Assembly: GCA_947482665.1 (NCBI GenBank)
Contig: CANKJK010000010.1
Coordinates: forward strand, 62,001 to 126,000
From: Acidobacteriota bacterium
GTDB taxonomy: Bacteria; Acidobacteriota; Vicinamibacteria; Vicinamibacterales; UBA2999
DNA length: 64,000 bases
Direction of reading: 5' to 3'
The position numbers and the translations under genes were made by a program. The stretch's first letter is position 1; each line of letters opens with the position of its first letter. Under the pieces are notes generated by a model. That model saw nothing but the letters and a program-made list of their open reading frames with translations, ran no database searches and was not told the origin of the DNA. Below are positions 25,009-33,657 of this stretch, in pieces.

Positions 25009-25466
25009 TGGCGGGTCGGCGCGAGTATCCGGACCGGCCCTACGTGGGTGTCGGCGGCGTCATCGTTGATGACGGTCGTGTCGTGCTCATCAAGCGTCGC
25101 TTTGAGCCGCTCGCCGGAGAGTGGAGCCTGCCAGGCGGCAATCTGGACGTGGGCGAGACCCTCGAGGCGGCTGTCGCGCGAGAGATGGAAGAAGAGACAG
25201 GGCTCCGCGTCGAGGTGGGCCCCGTCATCGAGGTGTTCGACCGCATCATGCGCGACGATGCCGGGCGCGTGCGGTTTCACTTTGTGCTGGTGGACTATCT
25301 CTGCTGGCCCGTGGGGGGGATCCTGCGAGCCGCGTCTGATGTATCGGAGGCTGAGCTTGTCGATCCACTGGAACTCGGTCCCTACGGACTGACTACCAAG
25401 GCGACAAGCGTGATCGAGCGTGGGATGGCGATGTGGCAGGTCAGGCCGGATCGTCGCCGTCGCTGA
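25008..25466 (+). CDS. NUDIX hydrolase
   Basis: A 152-residue NUDIX protein with a complete box 'GGNLDVGETLEAAVAREMEEETGL' (Gx5Ex7REUxEExGU), preceded by 'VGGVIVDDGRVVLIKRRFEPLAGEWSLP'. It resembles ADP-ribose pyrophosphatase or MutT-like enzymes; the substrate is not resolvable. GTG 25008 overlaps the yjbQ stop, and longer in-frame extensions lie inside yjbQ. Its 3' end overlaps the convergent PilZ gene by 26 bases. Confidence 0.88.
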   Translation: MAGRREYPDRPYVGVGGVIVDDGRVVLIKRRFEPLAGEWSLPGGNLDVGETLEAAVAREMEEETGLRVEVGPVIEVFDRIMRDDAGRVRFHFVLVDYLCWPVGGILRAASDVSEAELVDPLELGPYGLTTKATSVIERGMAMWQVRPDRRRR

Positions 25467-25782
25467 GGCGGAGCAGCACGGCGCGGATTTCGTCCTGCGC
25501 GTGCGCCGACGGGTTGATGAACTCGAGGCCCGACTCGTAGGTCAGGGTATCCGCGGCGAGATCCACGACGCGGCTGTGCACGACACGGCCCGATACCACC
25601 AGGGGGCTCCCATCCACGTTGAGTCGGAGCTCGTGCAGCGACTCGAGGCGCAAGGGCCGGTCCGTTTCAACGAGCACACCGCCGGCACTAATCTGCGTGA
25701 CGACAAGCGGCAGGGCGATTGTGATGTCGCCGGTCAGACTGCCCTCCACGGGCAACCGGGTCGACTTGCGATGTTCATGCAT
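25441..25782 (-). CDS. PilZ-domain protein
   Basis: A 113-residue single-domain protein resembling PilZ, the c-di-GMP receptor fold. The N-terminal 'EHRKSTRLPVEG' supplies an RxxxR-like basic motif (only partly canonical), and 'TQISAGGVLVETDRPL' matches the (D/N)xSxxG block with Gln for the first residue. No membrane segment. It probably acts in the same signalling layer as the HD-GYP protein at 14707. The ATG has no strong Shine-Dalgarno sequence. Confidence 0.75.
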   Translation of the reverse strand: MHEHRKSTRLPVEGSLTGDITIALPLVVTQISAGGVLVETDRPLRLESLHELRLNVDGSPLVVSGRVVHSRVVDLAADTLTYESGLEFINPSAHAQDEIRAVLLRLSDGDDPA

Positions 25783-25838
25783 CGGGTGTCTGCAAATGAT
25801 GCCGGAATCGCGGCGAGGTGTCGATTTGTCGCCGGTTC

Positions 25839-26213
25839 CTAGTTCAGGCGAAGGGGGAGGGCCGCTTCCGCCCAGCCGTCCGGGGGCGTGGCCAGGTCCT
25901 CGATCTCGGCTTCCGTTTCTTCGTCCTCGTCCGCCGCAATCGTGACGACAGGAATATGCCGGGTGGCCGGGTCCAGCTTCAGCATCGTCAGGACCTCAAG
26001 ATCCGCCGCCTCGCGCATTTCCGTGCGCAGAATGACGAGATCGGGCTGGATGCTTCGGATCTGTTCATAGGCGCGTCCGTCCGGCGGGACAAACACCATG
26101 TCGTAGTGACCGCCCGACAGGACGGTGTCCAGCAGGCGAAGCACGCTGGGGTCGCCGTTGACCAGCACGACCCGGTGCGCCGGCGCGGGGGTGGCGAGAG
26201 GTCTCAGTGGCAT
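25839..26213 (-). CDS. Degenerate response-regulator receiver domain protein
   Basis: A 124-residue CheY-like fold ('RVVLVNGDPSVLRLLDTVLS', 'IQPDLVILRTEM', 'RHIPVVTIAAD'). It lacks phosphorylation chemistry: the acidic pocket reads Asn-Gly-Asp, and Arg63 replaces the phospho-acceptor Asp. The usual switch Thr ('VVTIAAD') is present, but the conserved Lys is not evident; the C-terminal part is rich in Asp/Glu. ATG 26213 is preferred because GGAG lies 6 bases upstream, whereas an in-frame ATG at 26228 has none. Likely a phosphorylation-independent protein-interaction module, next to a PilZ gene. Confidence 0.7.
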   Translation of the reverse strand: MPLRPLATPAPAHRVVLVNGDPSVLRLLDTVLSGGHYDMVFVPPDGRAYEQIRSIQPDLVILRTEMREAADLEVLTMLKLDPATRHIPVVTIAADEDEETEAEIEDLATPPDGWAEAALPLRLN

Positions 26214-26276
26214 CAGCGTCTCCTGCATCAGGTCTTACAGGAATCGTGCCACCAAATCGGGGCAGGGTTTCGCGGG

Positions 26277-27008
26277 CTACCGCAGGGCTTTGATCTGATT
26301 CTTCAAGCCTGGGTTGACCCGGAATCCTGCCTTCTCCGCGGCCTTGACCGCCGCTTCGGCCTCAGTCTTCCGGTTGCTCATCGCATACAGCGCGGCGAGA
26401 TTGTTGTGCGCCTCGCCGAGCTTTCGGTCGGCGTCGACAGCGGCCTTCCACTGGAGCTCCGCCGCGGTCAGGTCTCCACCCCTGAAGTACGCACTGCCCA
26501 ACGCCAGCAGGACGAAGGCGGGCGGCCGAAATGGACCCGCGTAGTCCAGCTTTTCCTGCTCAAGACTTCTCAATCGCTGTTCCAGTACCGAGCGTTTGAG
26601 CGGACTCAGTTCCTTGACGTCCGCGATTTCCTGCCTGATCTCGCGGATTTGTTCGTCACGCTGACGGTTCACGTCGAACTGGTGTGTGGTCGAGAGGTCA
26701 TGGAGAGTCGCCATCGCGCCGATGCAGCCCCGGTAGGCGACCCCCGCGCTGGCGAACCGTTTGAGATTCATATGCGCCTGGCCCAGCCCGTAGTGGGCCA
26801 TCACCAGGAGCCGATCTTTCTGAATGGCATTCCCGAAAGAATCCGCGGCCTTCTCGAACTGTTCCGCGGACATGAATTCCTGGCCGGCTCGGTAGAACGC
26901 CAGGGCCTGCTGGCGGCTCACCTCATCGGCGAGTTGGCCGGCCGCGGCCGTCCACGCCGATCCCAGGAACAGGAGCACGAGCCACGCACGCGTGAATCGA
27001 CGAACCAT
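26277..27008 (-). CDS. Exported TPR-repeat protein
   Basis: A 243-residue protein with a signal peptide ('FTRAWLVLLFLGSAWTAAAGQ'), then TPR units 'ALAFYRAGQEFMSAEQFEKAADSFGNAIQKD' and 'LLVMAHYGLGQAHMNLKRFASAGVAYRGCI'. A charged coiled-coil-like stretch about 110-150 follows ('RQRDEQIREIRQEIADVKEL'), then two more TPRs ('FVLLALGSAYFRGGDLTAAELQWKAAVDAD', 'GEAHNNLAALYAMSNRKTEAEAAVKAAEKAG'). Periplasmic protein-protein interaction is likely. ATG 27008 has GAGGAGG upstream. It follows the TonB receptor on the same strand but is separated by a strong terminator-like hairpin. Confidence 0.8.
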   Translation of the reverse strand: MVRRFTRAWLVLLFLGSAWTAAAGQLADEVSRQQALAFYRAGQEFMSAEQFEKAADSFGNAIQKDRLLVMAHYGLGQAHMNLKRFASAGVAYRGCIGAMATLHDLSTTHQFDVNRQRDEQIREIRQEIADVKELSPLKRSVLEQRLRSLEQEKLDYAGPFRPPAFVLLALGSAYFRGGDLTAAELQWKAAVDADRKLGEAHNNLAALYAMSNRKTEAEAAVKAAEKAGFRVNPGLKNQIKALR

Positions 27009-27026
27009 GTCGGCCTCCTCAAACGG

Positions 27027-27060
27027 AAAAGGGGGAGGCCAGCGAACTGGCCTCCCCCTT
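27027..27060 (-). terminator. Intrinsic terminator hairpin
   Basis: A perfect 14-bp stem (27029-27042 with 27047-27060) has a 4-base loop. Read on the minus strand the stem is followed by a short T run (CCTTTTCC). It lies 19 bases after the stop of the TonB receptor gene and just before the TPR gene, so it ends or attenuates receptor transcription. Confidence 0.8.
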
Positions 27061-27078
27061 GATGACGACGCGTTCGAA

Positions 27079-30051
27079 CTAGAACTCGAACCGGGCGCCG
27101 AGACGCAGTGCGAACGGCGCCTGGAACTGCGCGGGGTTGCCACCGAGCAGTGTGTTGACGGGTTTGCCAAGGTCCGGATCGGGCGTGCCCGAGCCGAGCT
27201 GGGTGTTCTGGCTGTAGATACGGACGCGGCGCGTGTTGAAGAGGTTGAACGCGTCAGCCACGAAGGTCAGCTTCCGGCTCGACGCCATCTTCACCGAGTA
27301 CGAGGCCTGCAGGTCGACCTGATTCTCGAAGGGTGTGCGCTTCTTTATGCCATCGATGGTCTTGATACCGGAGCCGCGCGGAGCCTCCGGGATTTCACCG
27401 TTGGACGCGTAGTTCGGGTTCGCGGCCATCGGCGTCAGCGGCTTGCCGCTGCTCAGGTTCAGATTGACGCCCACATTGAACGCCGGCGTGACGAGATAGC
27501 TGCCGCTCACCTTGACCTGATTCGGCCGGTCGAGCGGGAGGATACCGTTCTTGTCGCCCAGGTACTGGATGTTGCCACCGTAACCGAGCTGGTTGACGCC
27601 GATCGACTTGTAGGTCGGGTCGCCCGTCGGGAAGTCATACAGAGAGGAGATGCCCGGGTCCGACTGACCGTTGTCGTCGCGGTAGAAGCCCTCGAAGTTT
27701 CCGCGGAGGCGCGAGTACCGATACGACGCCATCGTCGACCAATTGTCGCCGCGGCGACGAAGGACGACTTCGAGCGCGTTGTACTTGTGCACCGGGTCGT
27801 CGAACTTCACCGAGGCGAACCGCGGATCGATCCTCACGACGTCCGCGTTGATGGGCGTCTTGCTCGAGGGATTCGTCAGGATGTAGTCGACGGTGGCGCA
27901 GGGGACCGACGTCGGACCGAGGTCGTAGGCTGCCATCGGGCAGTTGGCGACGTCCTCGAGTATGCGGGGCATATTGCGGAAGATGTACCGCACGCTCAGG
28001 GTCGTCCGCGTCATGATTTCCCGCTCGACGCCGGCCACGATTTCGTTCGTGTAGGTCAGCTTCGTGTTCGGGTCGATGGTGTCCGCGCCGACGCCGGCCA
28101 GCACGAAGTGGTTGGTGGTCACCGCGCCGGCGGGCGTGATGGTCGCCACGCCCTGGGGGACGGCCTGCGTCAGATTGGCATCGAAGTAATCGCCGCGGCT
28201 GAAGCCGTCGTCGGCCGAGAGCGCGCGCGCCGCCAGGTCCATCGGGATGCGGGCGAAGAACACGCCGTAGTTGCCGTAGATCTTCATCTTGCCGTCGCCG
28301 TTCACGTCGTAGGCGAGTCCAAGGCGCGGGGCCCAGTTGTTCTTGAGTGCCCAGTCCTTGATGATCGTGCCGCTCATCTTTTCCTGCTCGTAGCGGACGC
28401 CGGCGTTGATCGTCGCCCGGCCCAGACGCCATTCGTCCTGGCCGAAGACGTTGAGGTACTTCTGTGGAATCTGCCGCGAGACGTTGAAGTTCGCGCGGGT
28501 CACACGGTAGATCTTCCCGAAGTTGACGTCCGAGAGGACCGTGATCGACGCGCCGGTTGCCGTCTGGCGGCCGTCCGGAGCCTTGAAGGTCGGGCCGGTG
28601 CGCTGATTCAACTGCGAGTACGTCACATCGTCGTATTGGATGCCGTATTTGATCGCGTGGCCACCGGCCAGGTGCGTCGACTTGGCGGACCACTGATTGC
28701 TCAGGCTGATGTTGCCGGCTTCATAGGAACCGATGCCGCCCGAGATCTTCGTCGGCGTCACCGTCTGATCCGTGACGCGCCATGTGTTGACCTTCGGGAG
28801 TTCACTGATCGTGTTGCGCGACCGGGCGAAGCCTCCTTCAAGGAGCCACCGGTTGCTCTCGGCACCGCTGTACTTCACCGCCTGCTGGTGGCCGCCGTAG
28901 TCCAACGTACTGAAGGACGACTGGTCAGTGGCCAGGAGCGACGACGTGCGCTGCGGGCCTTCCGGGCCGTGTGAGGGATCGCCGAAGAACGAGGCATTGA
29001 TGCTCTGTGAGCTCGTGATCTGCCAGGTGGCCTTGGCCGCGTAGGACACGGTGCGGCGCACGCGGTCGACGTTGCCAAGGCTCGCCAGCGGGAACGTCGG
29101 TGGCGCAGCCAGCGTGCGCGTGGAGTACGACGGGTCGATGGCGCCGAACCAGAAGAGCTTGTTCTTCACGAGCGCGCCGCCGGCCTCGATACCACCGTCG
29201 CTCACCGACGTCTGCTGCGTGTTCACCGAGCCGTTCGTGGCCTGATACTGCTTCCAGGTGCCTTCAAGCTGCGAGGGCTGCGTGTAGCCGAACGCGGAAC
29301 CGCGGAACTGGTTGCTGCCGCTCTTGGTGACGACGTTGACCACACCTCCCGTTGCCTGGCCATATTCAGCTTCGTAGCCGCCAGTCTTGACCTGAACTTC
29401 CTGGATGAAGTCGTACGGGGTGGCGTTGCCCAGCGAGCCGTGGGTGATCGAGTAGGACCCCAGGCCACCGTAGCCCGTGTTCGTCACGTTCGCGCCGTCG
29501 ATCACGTACTGGTTTTCAAGGCCGGAGCCGCCGGAGATCGAGGGGTTGTTGACGCCCAACGTGCCCGAGCTGCTGACGCCAGGCGTCAGGTACAGCGTTG
29601 AGGCGAACGTGCGGCCGACAGGAATCTGCCGGAGCTCTTCTGAGCTCACGACCGATCCAATGGTCGTGCTCCGCGTGTCAATAGTGGAGGCCACCCCGGT
29701 GACTTCGACCATCTCGGACAGGTTCCCGACCGCCATCTGCAGGTCCACGCTTGCGGTCGCGCCGAGACGAACGGCGACATCCTTTGTCTCAGCAGATTTG
29801 AAACCCTGCAACTCGACCTTGACGCCGTAGGTGCCGGGCGTCAGGAAGGAGACGACATAGCGTCCTTCACCATCCGTGACGACGGACTTCACGCCCTGCG
29901 GCCCCGTCACCGAGACGGTCGCGCCTGGCACGCCGAGCCCTTGCGAATCCGCAATTCTGCCCGCGATCTTTCCGGTCGTTTCCTGCGCCGATGCCACGCC
30001 GGCCACTAAGACAATCAGCGCGAAGAAAAAGGCACTTATACGTGCACGCAT
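27079..30051 (-). CDS. Large Oar-like TonB-dependent receptor with carboxypeptidase-regulatory domain
   Basis: A 990-residue outer-membrane protein. Signal peptide about 1-23 ('ISAFFFALIVLVAGVASAQ'); carboxypeptidase-regulatory domain about 25-105 ('GKIAGRIADSQGLGVPGATVSVTGPQG'). The plug domain, about 115-240, has 'NQYVIDGANVTNTGYGGLG' and 'FIQEVQVKTGGYEAEYGQATGGVVNVVTKSG'. A barrel of ~700 residues ends 'LRLGARFEF' with terminal Phe. This type, related to Myxococcus Oar, is greatly expanded in Acidobacteria and linked to import of oligomers or export. ATG 30051 has AAGGAG upstream. It has a long AT-rich upstream region with a dyad. Confidence 0.9.
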   Translation of the reverse strand: MRARISAFFFALIVLVAGVASAQETTGKIAGRIADSQGLGVPGATVSVTGPQGVKSVVTDGEGRYVVSFLTPGTYGVKVELQGFKSAETKDVAVRLGATASVDLQMAVGNLSEMVEVTGVASTIDTRSTTIGSVVSSEELRQIPVGRTFASTLYLTPGVSSSGTLGVNNPSISGGSGLENQYVIDGANVTNTGYGGLGSYSITHGSLGNATPYDFIQEVQVKTGGYEAEYGQATGGVVNVVTKSGSNQFRGSAFGYTQPSQLEGTWKQYQATNGSVNTQQTSVSDGGIEAGGALVKNKLFWFGAIDPSYSTRTLAAPPTFPLASLGNVDRVRRTVSYAAKATWQITSSQSINASFFGDPSHGPEGPQRTSSLLATDQSSFSTLDYGGHQQAVKYSGAESNRWLLEGGFARSRNTISELPKVNTWRVTDQTVTPTKISGGIGSYEAGNISLSNQWSAKSTHLAGGHAIKYGIQYDDVTYSQLNQRTGPTFKAPDGRQTATGASITVLSDVNFGKIYRVTRANFNVSRQIPQKYLNVFGQDEWRLGRATINAGVRYEQEKMSGTIIKDWALKNNWAPRLGLAYDVNGDGKMKIYGNYGVFFARIPMDLAARALSADDGFSRGDYFDANLTQAVPQGVATITPAGAVTTNHFVLAGVGADTIDPNTKLTYTNEIVAGVEREIMTRTTLSVRYIFRNMPRILEDVANCPMAAYDLGPTSVPCATVDYILTNPSSKTPINADVVRIDPRFASVKFDDPVHKYNALEVVLRRRGDNWSTMASYRYSRLRGNFEGFYRDDNGQSDPGISSLYDFPTGDPTYKSIGVNQLGYGGNIQYLGDKNGILPLDRPNQVKVSGSYLVTPAFNVGVNLNLSSGKPLTPMAANPNYASNGEIPEAPRGSGIKTIDGIKKRTPFENQVDLQASYSVKMASSRKLTFVADAFNLFNTRRVRIYSQNTQLGSGTPDPDLGKPVNTLLGGNPAQFQAPFALRLGARFEF

Positions 30052-30303
30052 AAAGGCTCCTTGGAAGAGTTGACCAATGGTTATGCCCATCTATGGAAAA
30101 CATGTACCACAAGTAAACCCATGGTAACTAGTGGGTTTTGAGTCATATCAAGTCGTAGTCGTGGCCATCGAGCGTATAAATCTGGATATTTGAACTTTTA
30201 AGACCAAGACATTGGATGTTAGGTGCTGGTCGTGACAATTCTGCGCGGGTCTGCACACGGGACCGTCGGCTTGCCCCAACTCAGCCCAGCCTGGCGGGCG
30301 ATG
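30052..30303 (-). promoter_or_regulatory. AT-rich regulatory region upstream of the TonB receptor
   Basis: This divergent interval is clearly AT-richer than its surroundings. It contains an inverted repeat AAACCCA (30115-30121) / TGGGTTT (30132-30138) with a 10-base spacer, 64-87 bases before the receptor ATG. This is a candidate operator. No coding potential is seen, and I could not fix a -35/-10 pair for the receptor. Confidence 0.4.
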
Positions 30304-30309
30304 TACAAT
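30304..30309 (+). promoter_or_regulatory. -10-like box, probable leaderless promoter of folE
   Basis: TACAAT is followed by 8 bases and then the GTG at 30318, with no Shine-Dalgarno site. The predicted transcript begins at about the start codon. Confidence 0.5.
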
Positions 30310-30317
30310 CGGCACCA

Positions 30318-30914
30318 GTGCAGGATCTCATCAGGCAACTACTGGTTGAGCTAGGGGAAGATCCCGAAAGGGAAGGGCTAGCCAGGACACCTCACCGCGT
30401 GGAGAAGGCCCTCCGGTTTCTCACCAGCGGCTACCAGGCCGACATCCAGGCCGTTCTGAACAACGCACTCTTCACGGTTGACTACAGCGAAATGGTCATC
30501 GTGAGAGACATCGATTTCTACAGTCTCTGCGAGCATCATCTGTTGCCGTTCTTCGGGAAGTGCCACGTGGCCTACATTCCGAAGAAGCAGGTGATCGGCC
30601 TGAGCAAGATTCCCCGCCTCGTGGATGTGTTTGCCAGGCGCCTCCAGATTCAGGAGCGGATGACGAACCAGATTGCCGAGACCATCCGCGAGACGATCGA
30701 TCCATTGGGCGTGGCGGTCGTGGTAGAGGGCACCCACCTGTGCATGTCCATGCGTGGGGTCGAGAAGCAGAACTCGTTTGCGGTGACCAGCGCGATGCTC
30801 GGCGCCTTCCGTGATCAGCAGGGCACGCGCATGGAGTTTCTCGAGCTCATCAAGCGCCGCGATGCCTTTCCGGTACACGTTCCAGGTCAGGGTGTCGTCT
30901 GCGTCAATGAGTAG
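30318..30914 (+). CDS. folE: GTP cyclohydrolase I
   Basis: A 198-residue FolE, which makes 7,8-dihydroneopterin triphosphate from GTP, the first step of folate synthesis. Seen: '[25 protein letters not shown]', zinc ligands in '[20 protein letters not shown]' and '[17 protein letters not shown]', and '[24 protein letters not shown]'. I choose GTG 30318, where family similarity begins, over the upstream ATG 30216. The downstream exported gene starts 8 bases before its stop. folB lies 28 kb away at 1809, so the folate genes are scattered. Confidence 0.94.
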   Translation: MQDLIRQLLVELGEDPEREGLARTPHRVEKALRFLTSGYQADIQAVLNNALFTVDYSEMVIVRDIDFYSLCEHHLLPFFGKCHVAYIPKKQVIGLSKIPRLVDVFARRLQIQERMTNQIAETIRETIDPLGVAVVVEGTHLCMSMRGVEKQNSFAVTSAMLGAFRDQQGTRMEFLELIKRRDAFPVHVPGQGVVCVNE

Positions 30915-31608
30915 ACGGCTGGGCGCGCTCGTCGTCGTGGTGAGTCTGCTTTGGACGACCACGGCCGCAGCCCAGCAACGCCGCCCGGTCCGCCGCGCGC
31001 CCGCCAAGCCCCTGCCGCCGGTGACTGAGCCCGCCGCCTTTCAGTGTCCGTCGCCTCTGGGCGCCGGGGCGACCTCCAAACGGGAGTTCTGCGATGTCGT
31101 GTCCGGGCGTGACCCCGCCGACGGCATTGTGCTCACGCTGCCGCCGCACAGTGGAGACGTGACGCTGTCGTTCATGCTCCACAACCGCCACACCTACTCG
31201 GAAGAACTGATCAAGAGCGGGAAGGGCTACCGGAAATACACGGCTACGGTGGGCGTGCTGACCGCCGACAACACCCTGCTGGCCAGGGCCGTGGTGCAGA
31301 ACGAGTTTCGTGCCGCATCGGATCTGGTCGAGCGGATTACGGGCGGCGCTGGTCCTGGCGGCCTCAAGGCGGTGGCTCCCACCGGAGCTGAACCCGTCAC
31401 AGTGATGATTCCGGCCGAAGAGAACTCGGTGAGCATCCTTGGCGAGAAGCTGCTCGTCATTCGGCCAGAGGGTACGGATAGCTTCACCACCCCAGGGCGC
31501 CCTGTCGCACTGGTGAGCAACGTGCAGCTCACCTATGTGCCCAAGCCGGCGCCCGCGGCCACTCCGGCGGCGAAGCCCGCTGCCCGCAGTCCCCGTTCCA
31601 AGAAGTAG
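30907..31608 (+). CDS. Exported hypothetical protein
   Basis: A 233-residue protein with a signal peptide ('[20 protein letters not shown]'). A beta-rich domain of about 150 residues follows ('[55 protein letters not shown]'), and a Pro/Ala/Lys-rich tail ends in 'SPRSKK'. ATG 30907 overlaps the folE stop by 8 bases. No family recognised; the tail could contact the cell wall or membrane surface. Confidence 0.65.
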   Translation: MSRRLGALVVVVSLLWTTTAAAQQRRPVRRAPAKPLPPVTEPAAFQCPSPLGAGATSKREFCDVVSGRDPADGIVLTLPPHSGDVTLSFMLHNRHTYSEELIKSGKGYRKYTATVGVLTADNTLLARAVVQNEFRAASDLVERITGGAGPGGLKAVAPTGAEPVTVMIPAEENSVSILGEKLLVIRPEGTDSFTTPGRPVALVSNVQLTYVPKPAPAATPAAKPAARSPRSKK

Positions 31609-31612
31609 CGCC

Positions 31613-32548
31613 GTGCGCGTCCTCGTCTATGGCGCGGGTGCGGTCGGGTGTTTCTGGGGAGGCCTGCTCGCCAGACACGGTCACCACGTGCATTTCGTCG
31701 CGCGGGGCGCTCAACGTGAGGCGTTGTCCGCGGGCGGAGTCCGGATAGCGTCCGAGGTGCTGGGCGAGGTGACGGTTCGTCCAGTCACGGTCTCCGACAG
31801 CGCAGCAGGCCATGGACCCGCGGATCTCATCCTGGTCTGCGTCAAGGCACACCAGACAGTGGCCATGCTGGACGATCTGGGCCATGCCGTGGGTGAGGCC
31901 ACGGTGCTCATTCCGCTGCAGAACGGGATCGAGACGGACGATGTGCTCCGGGCTCGATGGGGCGATGCCCGGGTCTTGAGCGCCGTTGTCTATGTCGGGG
32001 CATCACTCCAGGAGCCAGGCATCGTCCGGCATGTGGCCCGCGGGCTTCTGATGGTGGGGAATCCGTACGGCGTCCCTGAGGCGCGCGTTCGCGAGGTGCT
32101 CGAGGCGCTCGGTGCACCCGGTCTGCAGGTGCGCGAGGTGCGAGAGATACACCGTGAGCGCTGGTACAAGCTCATGTGGAATGCCAGTTTCAATGCCGTC
32201 TCGGCACTGACGTTCCAGACAACGACGCCCCTGCTGGCCGAGCCCAACGCCAGACGCGTGATCGACCTGTCCATGCGCGAGACCGCCGCCGTGGCGCGGA
32301 TGCTGGGCGTGGAACTGACCGATGAGGATGTCGACCGATCGCTCGCGGAGACCGACAGGCTCCCGCCCATCCGCACATCCATGCTGGAAGACCGCGAACG
32401 CGGCCGGCCGATGGAGGTGGAGGCGCTGGTGGGCGCCGTCGTCCGTCGAGGAGAGGCCTGCGGCGTGCCGACGCCCGTCCTGCGCACCCTGTATGGGTTG
32501 CTGGTCGGGATGCGACCAGGGCCCCCAGGATCTCCCGTCAGTTCTTGA
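31613..32548 (+). CDS. panE: 2-dehydropantoate 2-reductase (ketopantoate reductase) family
   Basis: A 311-residue NADPH-dependent reductase converting ketopantoate to pantoate for coenzyme A. Seen: Rossmann loop 'VLVYGAGAVGCFWGG', 'ADLILVCVKAHQT', 'IPLQNGIETDD', the catalytic Lys region 'ERWYKLMWNASFNAVSALT', and C-terminal 'HPCWK-like' segment 'PPIRTSMLEDRERGRPMEVEALVGAVV'. GTG 31613 is 4 bases after the preceding stop. Paralogues with other 2-keto acids are possible. Its end overlaps the convergent cytochrome gene by 11 bases. Confidence 0.87.
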   Translation: MRVLVYGAGAVGCFWGGLLARHGHHVHFVARGAQREALSAGGVRIASEVLGEVTVRPVTVSDSAAGHGPADLILVCVKAHQTVAMLDDLGHAVGEATVLIPLQNGIETDDVLRARWGDARVLSAVVYVGASLQEPGIVRHVARGLLMVGNPYGVPEARVREVLEALGAPGLQVREVREIHRERWYKLMWNASFNAVSALTFQTTTPLLAEPNARRVIDLSMRETAAVARMLGVELTDEDVDRSLAETDRLPPIRTSMLEDRERGRPMEVEALVGAVVRRGEACGVPTPVLRTLYGLLVGMRPGPPGSPVSS

Positions 32549-32966
32549 TCAGGAAGCCGTCGGGACCCTGTTCCCGCCGGAGGTCGTGGCAGACCTTGCA
32601 GCGCGAGGACAGCTCCTGTACGGACGACTTGATGCCTTCCGGGCTCTCCAGGTTCGCTGCCACGCCCATGTCACTCGCGAGCTTGATCATCTCCTCCGCC
32701 AGGGCGATGTCCTTGAAGTAGTGGCCCTCCTGGTTGCGATCAAGCCAGTAGCGCTCGACCACGGCGAACGCATCGCGCACGATTGGGACGTACTGCTTGG
32801 TGCGGGCGAAGTTGAATTCCGCGTCAGGCTTCGACATCTCCTGCACGAACGCCGCCGCCTCCTTCATGGCCTTGACGAAGTCATCCGGCGGCTTGTCGGC
32901 GGCTTGGAGCGTCATCCCGAACAGGGCGACCGCGGCCGCACAGCACACGCGTGATCGATGTGTCAT
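32538..32966 (-). CDS. Small exported mono-haem cytochrome c
   Basis: A 142-residue protein with a signal peptide ('VCCAAAVALFGMTLQAAD'), a helical body and a C-terminal haem site 'CKVCHDLRRE'. This matches the cytochrome c-556/c' layout. A GGAG site precedes the ATG. It lies 10 bases after the UreH-like transporter in the same operon. Periplasmic electron carrier; partner unknown. Confidence 0.82.
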   Translation of the reverse strand: MTHRSRVCCAAAVALFGMTLQAADKPPDDFVKAMKEAAAFVQEMSKPDAEFNFARTKQYVPIVRDAFAVVERYWLDRNQEGHYFKDIALAEEMIKLASDMGVAANLESPEGIKSSVQELSSRCKVCHDLRREQGPDGFLIKN

Positions 32967-32976
32967 GTCTCTGCTC

Positions 32977-33657
32977 CTAGGCCAGCGTGGCGCGAAAGCC
33001 GCTCACGAGCCAGTATCCACCGATGATGATGGCGGTCGCCGCGCCCGCAAGGACGAGCGCACGATGAGCCATGGCACCCCGCGCAGACGAGCGTGTGGCG
33101 ACGGCGCCCACGAGTGTGGCGAAGGCCGTCATCGCGACGACGCTGGCGATCCCGAAGACCGCCACATACGTCAGGGCATCCGTACGGGTGGGCAGTGCGA
33201 GTGCGGGGAGCACGCCCAGGAAATGCGATGTCCCGGCGATGCCGTGCAGGATGCCCATGGCGAACGCCGCGTGGGCGTGTCCGAGCCGCAGCAGGCCCAT
33301 GGGGCCGCGACCGACCCGCATATGTGTGTGGGTCACCTGGCCGTGTGAATGGGGCTCTGGCCGGATGGCCAGACCGCGCCTGAGGGCCCAGAGACCGACC
33401 CCGACGAGTGCCGCCCCGACCGCCCGCTCTCCCCAAAGGGAGATCGCGGGGACAGGGGGCAGGAGGTCGCGAAGGAACACAGCCAGCACGGCAATGAGCA
33501 CGACGCCGGAGGCATGGCCGAGGCCCCAGGTCCAGCCGGCCCACCAGCTGCGTTCACGCTCAGCGAGTGCCAGGGGCGCCACGGCCGCCATGTGATCCGG
33601 GCCGGACAACACGTGGACCGTGCCTGCCACCGCCGCGGTCAGCATGGTCAACATCAC
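32977..33657 (-). CDS. UreH/NicO-like membrane transporter
   Basis: A 226-residue integral membrane protein with about six helices. The first helix carries '[22 protein letters not shown]', the signature of UreH-like proteins related to nickel/cobalt transporters (His...Asp-His). A His-rich cytoplasmic segment '[19 protein letters not shown]' separates two halves, and '[27 protein letters not shown]' repeats the motif in inverted topology. Metal (Ni/Co) movement is the family expectation. No urease or hydrogenase gene is nearby, so the cargo is uncertain. The GTG start overlaps the SDR stop as GTGA. Confidence 0.78.
   Translation of the reverse strand: MMLTMLTAAVAGTVHVLSGPDHMAAVAPLALAERERSWWAGWTWGLGHASGVVLIAVLAVFLRDLLPPVPAISLWGERAVGAALVGVGLWALRRGLAIRPEPHSHGQVTHTHMRVGRGPMGLLRLGHAHAAFAMGILHGIAGTSHFLGVLPALALPTRTDALTYVAVFGIASVVAMTAFATLVGAVATRSSARGAMAHRALVLAGAATAIIIGGYWLVSGFRATLA

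Noticed and set aside
26992-28974. 660-codon plus-strand open frame
   Set aside because: Antisense shadow of the TonB receptor gene; no motif, no start signal.
30216-30317. N-terminal extension of folE from ATG 30216
   Set aside because: The extra 34 residues show no similarity to FolE. TACAAT 8 bases before GTG 30318 favours the short form, though the longer start cannot be fully excluded.
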